Of a stretch of 37,322 nucleotides of DNA, positions 35,801 to 37,322 are shown in pieces; position 1 is the first letter of the stretch; every line of letters starts with the position of its first letter. Location: contig CAZFWV010000031.1 of assembly GCA_964522605.1 (NCBI GenBank), positions 1 through 37,322 on the forward strand. The letters are read 5' to 3'. The DNA comes from CAVZLD01 sp964522605. Lineage in GTDB: Bacteria > Planctomycetota > Planctomycetia > Pirellulales > Pirellulaceae. A model generated the notes under the pieces. It was not told the DNA's origin. It saw nothing but the letters and a program-made list of their open reading frames with translations, and made no database searches. A program made the translations under genes and the position numbers.

Positions 35801-37144
35801 TACGGCTGCAACACGATTATAGCCAGCGAAAAACTCCTGACGTTCCGATCGGGAGCGGCAGGGTTCTACGACCTCGATTCGATGAGTGGAACGGCGAATC
35901 TGGGCGGATTCAAATCAGGATGTACCTCAAATCTGATCGTCGCAAATGGCGTTCTGAACGCTCCGGATTACACCCGGACCTGCAGTTGCGGTTACCAGAA
36001 CCAGACTTCCTTGGCCTTGGTCCACATGCCCAGGCTGGACATGTGGACCATCAATCACGTGGCCAGTCTGGCAACCAGTGGGTCGCGCGTCCAACGAGTG
36101 GGCGTAAATTTTGGAGCTCCAGGTGATCGGATGGCCGAGGATGGCACGCTGTGGGTCGAGTACCCCTTGGTCGGTGGTCAATCCGTGGATCTCGCCGTGA
36201 ATGTAGCAGGAGAGGAACCGAACTACTGGCGTCAAAATTCGTTGCTGTTCCGTGGCACCGGGCTCCCTTGGGTCGCCGCTTCCGGCGTCGAAAACGTGCG
36301 TCGAGTCACGATTCCCCTCGAGGTCGGTCTGCGGCAGGGCGGTCCCGGTGACTACGTTGTCAGCCATGCCGACGACGATGCAGAGGAACAGCCGGACGGT
36401 TCCGTCAACCTGACCAGCAGCGATTTGGAGCTCGTCACCGACAAGGAATCGCAGTTGATTGGTGTCCGTTTCGAGGGGATCGATCTGCCGAAGGGAGCGA
36501 ACATTCGCAGCGCGGCGATCCAGTTCACCTGCGATGAAACTTCATCGGACGAAACCGTCCTTCAAATCGCAGCCGAAGATTCATCCCAGGCAGCCCGATT
36601 CTCCGAGAAAACTCGGGACATCTCGTCGCGTCCACGAACAACCGCTCAGGTTCTTTGGAAGCCCGAACCTTGGACCCAGGTCGGTGCGGCCGAAGCGGCG
36701 CAGCAAACGCCGGACCTGGCTGACTTGGTGCAGTCGATCATCGACCGTCCGGATTGGGAAGCGGGGAATCCCTTGGCTTTCATTATCAGTGGCAAAGGCA
36801 AGCGAGTTGCCGCATCCTTCCGCGACAAGGTGTCCCCTCGATTGCGAATCGACGCGGATCGTCCGGCCGAGTCCGATTCCGAAGAGCCCCCCACACTCCA
36901 CACGGTACGACTTTATTTTGCCGAACCCGACGACCAGCCTCCCGGCAGTCGTGTATTCGACGTGCGTCTTCAGGGAAAGTTGGTTGCCAGTCGATTGGAT
37001 GTCGTCGCCGAAGCCGGACAACCGCAGACGATTCTCGTGAAGGGATTCAGCGACGTGCCGATCGGCGATGCGCTGCAAATCGAATTCGAACCCCACGCTG
37101 GCCAGCCGGTACTATGCGGAGTGGAAATCATCCGACAGGATTGA
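32801..37144 (+). CDS. Giant exported PQQ-propeller protein with degenerate methyltransferase-like and malectin-like domains
   Basis: A 1447-residue exported protein. Residues about 1-25 are a signal peptide. Beta-propeller blades of the PQQ-binding-like kind (ALDVRDGSVLWTFY, CVDAATGRLRWRFR, ALDARTGSVIWLND) fill about 28-440. A segment of about 450-540 looks like a class I methyltransferase fold (LHLIVVDPDGGRVERLRQTF, then RAGLLGTRVSVH), but the glycine-rich SAM loop is replaced by EVEDEEL, so it is probably inactive. A second propeller spans about 595-1120 (VLDAATGELIRV, AFDRHTGKVLWRL). A beta-sandwich-like region follows (about 1170-1365), then a malectin-like C-terminus (about 1367-1447, TVRLYFAEPDDQPPGSRVFD). 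The start ATG has only a weak ribosome binding site. PQQ binding itself is not shown. Confidence 0.88.
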   Translation: MFFQRIFVGIVISCWLGFLGMAVDAGDWPMWRYDAGRTAASGDELPAQLTLQWTRTYSPRTQVWDDPLNNDMMPYDRVFEPVVMDGRMFVGFNDQDQVQALDVRDGSVLWTFYTEGPVRLPPVGYRDCVMFTSDDGHLYCVDAATGRLRWRFRGGPSSTHVLGNERLISAWPARGGPVIADDQVYFAASIWPFMGTYIYALDARTGSVIWLNDKTSADYIEQPHSAPSFAGVAPQGALVVCGDYLIVPGGRSVPAVFDRKTGELMHFELNAGGKGNGGSLVMAKGSEFFVHTRERGVRAFELATGAKTEFTTNEPVLGTEWLYAAEIAEEGERKSQPIIRAYDADKKPVWEIAADGRGDLVQAGRRLYAAGETQITAIDLPTASGGRAAIAWTLPVEGTVLRLLAAADRLFAVTEDGTILAFGAESGTPRQWKQSKERPAVASQALARADALLDDAGTRDGYALCYEVEDEELLQAVALRSELHLIVVDPDGGRVERLRQTFDRAGLLGTRVSVHQSTPSAFGAPPYLANVVLIGSPLAASLTKDPSGFDGVFQSVRPYGGSLIPLLTSDQATAFAAAARQADLSRASIEEGSAHILLRRVGALEGSGDWTHQYGDIANTVKSDDRLVMAPLGLLWFGGSSNLDVLPRHGHGPPEQVIGGRLFIEGMNSLSCRDVYTGRVLWKHQFEDLGTFDIYYDATYADTPLDTAYNQVHIPGANGRGTNYVATEDEIYIVVGSDCQVLDAATGELIRVISLPGDAQANDRKWGFIGIYKDILLGGDGFAEYRKKYEISFNETDSKLSGNAAGYGSKSYDVSASAGLIAFDRHTGKVLWRLPAQFSFLHNGIVAGDGKVFCLDKLPQPVEEKLKRRGKVAPDGYRIVAVDAQTGQPVWEVSQGVFGTWLGYSEEYQLLLQAGAQASDRLTTEVGAGMAVYVGDTGEVKWRDDQRAYSGPCILHHDTILTNANAYKLSAGAFSLLDGSQKLVDNPITGEPQPWQVCRAYGCNTIIASEKLLTFRSGAAGFYDLDSMSGTANLGGFKSGCTSNLIVANGVLNAPDYTRTCSCGYQNQTSLALVHMPRLDMWTINHVASLATSGSRVQRVGVNFGAPGDRMAEDGTLWVEYPLVGGQSVDLAVNVAGEEPNYWRQNSLLFRGTGLPWVAASGVENVRRVTIPLEVGLRQGGPGDYVVSHADDDAEEQPDGSVNLTSSDLELVTDKESQLIGVRFEGIDLPKGANIRSAAIQFTCDETSSDETVLQIAAEDSSQAARFSEKTRDISSRPRTTAQVLWKPEPWTQVGAAEAAQQTPDLADLVQSIIDRPDWEAGNPLAFIISGKGKRVAASFRDKVSPRLRIDADRPAESDSEEPPTLHTVRLYFAEPDDQPPGSRVFDVRLQGKLVASRLDVVAEAGQPQTILVKGFSDVPIGDALQIEFEPHAGQPVLCGVEIIRQD

Positions 37145-37219
37145 TTCGGGGACAGGAAACCACGGACGGAGAAACCCGCTCCATGCTTTGGAATGCGCGG
37201 CACCGGAACAACTGCACGG

Positions 37220-37309
37220 GGAGGTCGTGCAGTCCCGCAGTGTTGGTTTTTCGGGAGTCTCCGAACGGGATTTGTGGCGATTCGTTTAACCCGCAGCCGT
37301 CAGGCGAGG
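37220..37309. repeat. 90-bp dispersed repeat, copy 2
   Basis: The same length as copy 1 (23988-24077) and highly similar, beginning GGAGGTCGTGCAG and ending GTCAGGCGAGG. The window ends 13 nt later, so whether a right inverted arm follows is unknown. The 178 nt after the propeller gene hold no gene. Confidence 0.85.
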
Positions 37310-37322
37310 TCGGCTTCTGGAT

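Noticed and set aside
1..37322. CRISPR array, tRNA, rRNA or phage genes
   Set aside because: No regularly spaced direct repeats, no cloverleaf-like sequence and no phage structural or integrase gene was recognised. A tRNA scan was not run, so a missed tRNA cannot be excluded.

Overview
The window looks like chromosomal DNA of a planctomycete, probably from the Pirellulales/Planctomycetales side. This rests on gene families: a cytochrome-like DUF1592/DUF1588/DUF1585 protein next to a TAT-exported DUF1552 protein; an ECF sigma factor overlapping a serine/threonine kinase gene; an LEPR-type N-terminus with GEVED and dockerin modules; a YdjY-domain protein; exported PQQ-propeller and WD40 proteins; and many palindromic dispersed repeats. 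No 16S gene, tRNA, CRISPR array or phage module was seen, so this is inference from gene content only.

Layout. 0.1-3.0 kb (minus strand): a GT2 polyprenyl-phosphate sugar synthase, a discoidin-like exported protein and a Gfo/Idh/MocA oxidoreductase, with a divergent Agl23-like membrane glycosyltransferase at 3.1-4.8 kb. 5.1-6.0 kb: a YpfJ-type zinc metallopeptidase. 6.4-8.6 kb: a dicarboxylate/glutamate-symporter-like membrane protein fused to an extracytoplasmic solute-binding domain, divergent from a Dabb protein. 9.5-12.8 kb: NADP-type isocitrate dehydrogenase with a C-terminal extension, then an OFA-family MFS transporter. 13.2-19.1 kb (minus): an exported protein of unknown function, an alginate-export-type porin, a WD40 protein and a YdjY protein. 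19.8-23.9 kb (plus): DUF1592 cytochrome-like protein, DUF1552 protein and a small helical protein. 24.3-27.2 kb (minus): ECF sigma factor and a Cache-domain receptor kinase with a 4-nt overlap. 27.7-28.4 kb: an HTH regulator interrupted by an assembly gap. 28.8-37.1 kb (plus): a large exported phosphodiesterase/GEVED/cohesin-like/dockerin protein, a GT2 glycosyltransferase and a 1447-residue PQQ-propeller/methyltransferase-like/malectin protein.

Most products act in the envelope: export signals, surface modules, a porin, glycosylation enzymes and a membrane receptor kinase. The sigma factor and kinase form the clearest regulatory unit. The DUF1592 and DUF1552 genes form the clearest secreted-protein operon.

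The intergenic DNA is rich in palindromic repeats of at least five families. Five runs of exactly 100 N interrupt the window; three have matching sequence on both sides, and three or four touch a repeat, which suggests unresolved contig joins. The best candidates for undescribed biology are the symporter/solute-binding fusion with degenerate transport motifs, the Cache receptor kinase paired with a sigma factor, and the HTH gene flanked by two copies of the same hairpin. None can be proven new from sequence alone.
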